The translations under genes and the position numbers were made by a program. Below the pieces are notes generated by a model. The model saw only the letters and a list, made by a program, of their open reading frames with translations, searched no databases and was not told the DNA's origin. DNA of 64,000 nucleotides, from contig NC_053187.1 in assembly GCF_905163445.1 (NCBI RefSeq), positions 2,108,001-2,172,000 of the forward strand. Direction: 5' to 3'. Source of the DNA: Pararge aegeria (lineage: Eukaryota; Arthropoda; Insecta; Lepidoptera; Nymphalidae). Of this stretch, positions 62,755-64,000 are shown piece after piece. Within the stretch, counting starts at the first letter, position 1; each line of letters begins with the position of its first letter.

Positions 62755-62860
62755 GAGAGGTCGCCGTCGGCTTAATACCTACGCCTCAGGTTAATGTACA
62801 CAGGACGTGTAGATTGCCCTGCCTATAGGCGTTGGTTTCCTGCATACCATCAGTAGGGCC
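62755..62860 (+). repeat. E dispersed repeat scrap
   Basis: 'ggcttaatacctacgcctcagg' as in 35790; the rest is diverged. Confidence 0.4.
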
Positions 62861-62879
62861 ATCTTCGTTGTCTCTCAGT

Positions 62880-63253
62880 TAGTACCTACTATAAATATTG
62901 ACAAACAAATATACATTCCATATTATAGGTCCATTTAGAACCCAAGCAATTTCGTCAGGCCCATAGCTTACGTAAGCGTGACAACTGCATTCTAATCTGC
63001 CATCATCTTTTGGTCTGGAACCGTCCGTTGTACGTATGGCCACTGATGCGGCTCCCCGCTGGATCACTCCAGCCAGCCGAGCTCACTCCAGAAGCTTAGC
63101 AGGCCGCCCAGGTCGCCGAGTGCTTCATGGATTGTTGCTGAGGAGCCAATGTGTGCTGCGCGTTGTTCTGCTATTCCATTGCATTGGAGCATTACGTGTA
63201 TCGGTGTTTCTTCCGTCTCCATGCATGCTCTGTAGAGAGGACTGTCAGTTATA
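62880..63253 (-). pseudogene. Non-LTR polyprotein C-terminus with zinc knuckle
   Basis: The minus strand from about 63253 reads LTDSPLYRACMETEETPIHV, MLQCNG, IAEQRAAHIGSSATIHEAL and GDLGGLLSFWSELGWLE, then stop at about 63070. Here the first Cys of the C-x2-C-x8-H-x4-C knuckle is Tyr. Upstream, in a different frame, RLTTKLLKLNRAKL recalls the RNase H end that precedes this knuckle in I/Jockey/R1-type elements. The element's 3' UTR continues to about 62880. Homologous to the remnant at 36150. Confidence 0.7.
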
Positions 63254-63606
63254 ACAATGTAGTTTAGCCCGATTTAATTTCAGTAATTTTGTTGTTAATC
63301 GTGGGTTTGTTTGTGTTTGCAATCTTTTGTTTTAAACCATAGCTCCGAGTGTGTTGATGGAGCCATGTTTTGTATTCATGGTTGATGGGATATAAAAATA
63401 AATGCAAACAATATACACTACCCGCCTAGAATTTACACATCATGAATTACGCTTTCGCCTTCCATATGGACCATATACCAAACGTAGCACAAGTACAAAC
63501 GAAATTAAATGCACCGCCGAAATCTAACAATGGTTATATAATTATACGTCATAATTTACTGCCAACGGAATGAGGGTACTCCATATCTCATTTCACCTGA
63601 CTCCTG
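63254..63606. other. Unassigned stretch
   Basis: The left part (to about 63350) is the frameshifted upstream end of the polyprotein remnant; the rest has no gene. Confidence 0.4.
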
Positions 63607-63611
63607 AGTAC

Positions 63612-63752
63612 TGGAGTCTTTACCTTTGTTGTCGGTAATGAATATTTTAGGAAGTCAGATATCGCAACTCTCTGAATGAATATATTTTATTAAAGCACGT
63701 CCCATCTGACTTCCTAAAATATTCATTACCGACAACAAAGGTAAAGACTCCA
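63612..63752. repeat. Inverted repeat, 49 bp perfect arms, 43 bp loop
   Basis: Arms 63612-63660 (TGGAGTCTTTACCTTTGTTG...) and 63704-63752 are exact reverse complements, extending a few more bases with one mismatch. No sister copy is seen, so it could be a MITE or a fold-back mutation. Confidence 0.9.
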
Positions 63753-63757
63753 ATACT

Positions 63758-64000
63758 TCCCATTTGTGCCCTAGACCCTAAACCCATTTCTTTTTTTGAT
63801 CATGTTACAGCGATTTTCCTCGTATTTTGTTTGTATGCAATATACGCTTTGTAATTTTGATAAGTACTTATGGATTACTTTATAAAACTCATTTTTGCTA
63901 ATTACGGGTCATCACTATGCCCGTGATCTATGCGTCTACGCATCGCCGTTCATGAAAATGAGGTTCAAATAATGGAATGCACTAATATTTCATCGATAAA
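63758..64000. other. Unassigned right edge
   Basis: No gene or recognised repeat. Confidence 0.4.

Overview
The window looks like nuclear DNA of a moth or butterfly. It is AT-rich, has no operons or bacterial signals, and is crowded with the short interspersed, Helitron-type and RTE/CR1-like non-LTR repeats that are typical of Lepidoptera. The abundant tRNA-headed SINE (family A below) makes a butterfly, perhaps a nymphalid, my best guess; that is recollection of repeat types, not a database result. I find no convincing host gene. The window reads as intergenic or intronic sequence built by many rounds of transposition, often one element inside another.

Families used below (labels are mine). 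SINE-A: tRNA head with A box TGGCGCAGTGG and B box GGTTCGATTCC, about 260 bp, at least 13 loci. SINE-B: head with B box like GTTCGAATCCC, about 300 bp, ending in a (GATGAT)n tail like that of RTE elements, many loci. SINE-C, SINE-D and SINE-E: three rarer tRNA-headed families. HEL-A: non-autonomous Helitrons ending in a GC-rich hairpin plus CTAG. HEL-B: a second CTAG-ended repeat. LINE-K: 3' ends of a non-LTR family whose reverse transcriptase ends in a 'YLNDKKAW'-type C-terminus. LINE-S: another set of non-LTR 3' ends. CR1-tail: 3' ends with a short hairpin and the text 'gcgataaggccgcc'. RTE: C-terminal reverse-transcriptase remnants. M1: a TA-flanked MITE with roughly 70 bp inverted ends. 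R1 and E: dispersed repeats of unknown class.

Layout. 0-17 kb: scattered SINEs, LINE tails and MITEs, plus a duplicated 187 bp structured unit (5938 and 6488). 17.27-18.6 kb: a tandem array of 122 bp units whose minus strand is a piece of RTE reverse transcriptase. 19-30 kb: nested SINEs and a Helitron. 30.1-31.9 kb: an RTE mosaic with interleaved inverted segments. 32-57 kb: more of the same, including a hAT-type MITE with a paralogous empty site (36811). 57.6-62.2 kb, minus strand: the best preserved element, a CR1/Jockey-group retrotransposon with a 5'-truncated ORF1 and an ORF2 (endonuclease plus reverse transcriptase) broken by one frameshift. 63 kb: a decayed reverse-transcriptase C-terminus with a zinc-knuckle motif, then a 49 bp perfect inverted repeat.

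The most interesting pattern not explained by ordinary annotation is a set of perfect short-loop palindromes (arms 27-49 bp). In two of them a sister repeat copy shows that only one arm is original, which fits fold-back template switching during replication. The 122 bp RTE-derived satellite and the 187 bp structured duplicate are next. I did not find a novel gene system.
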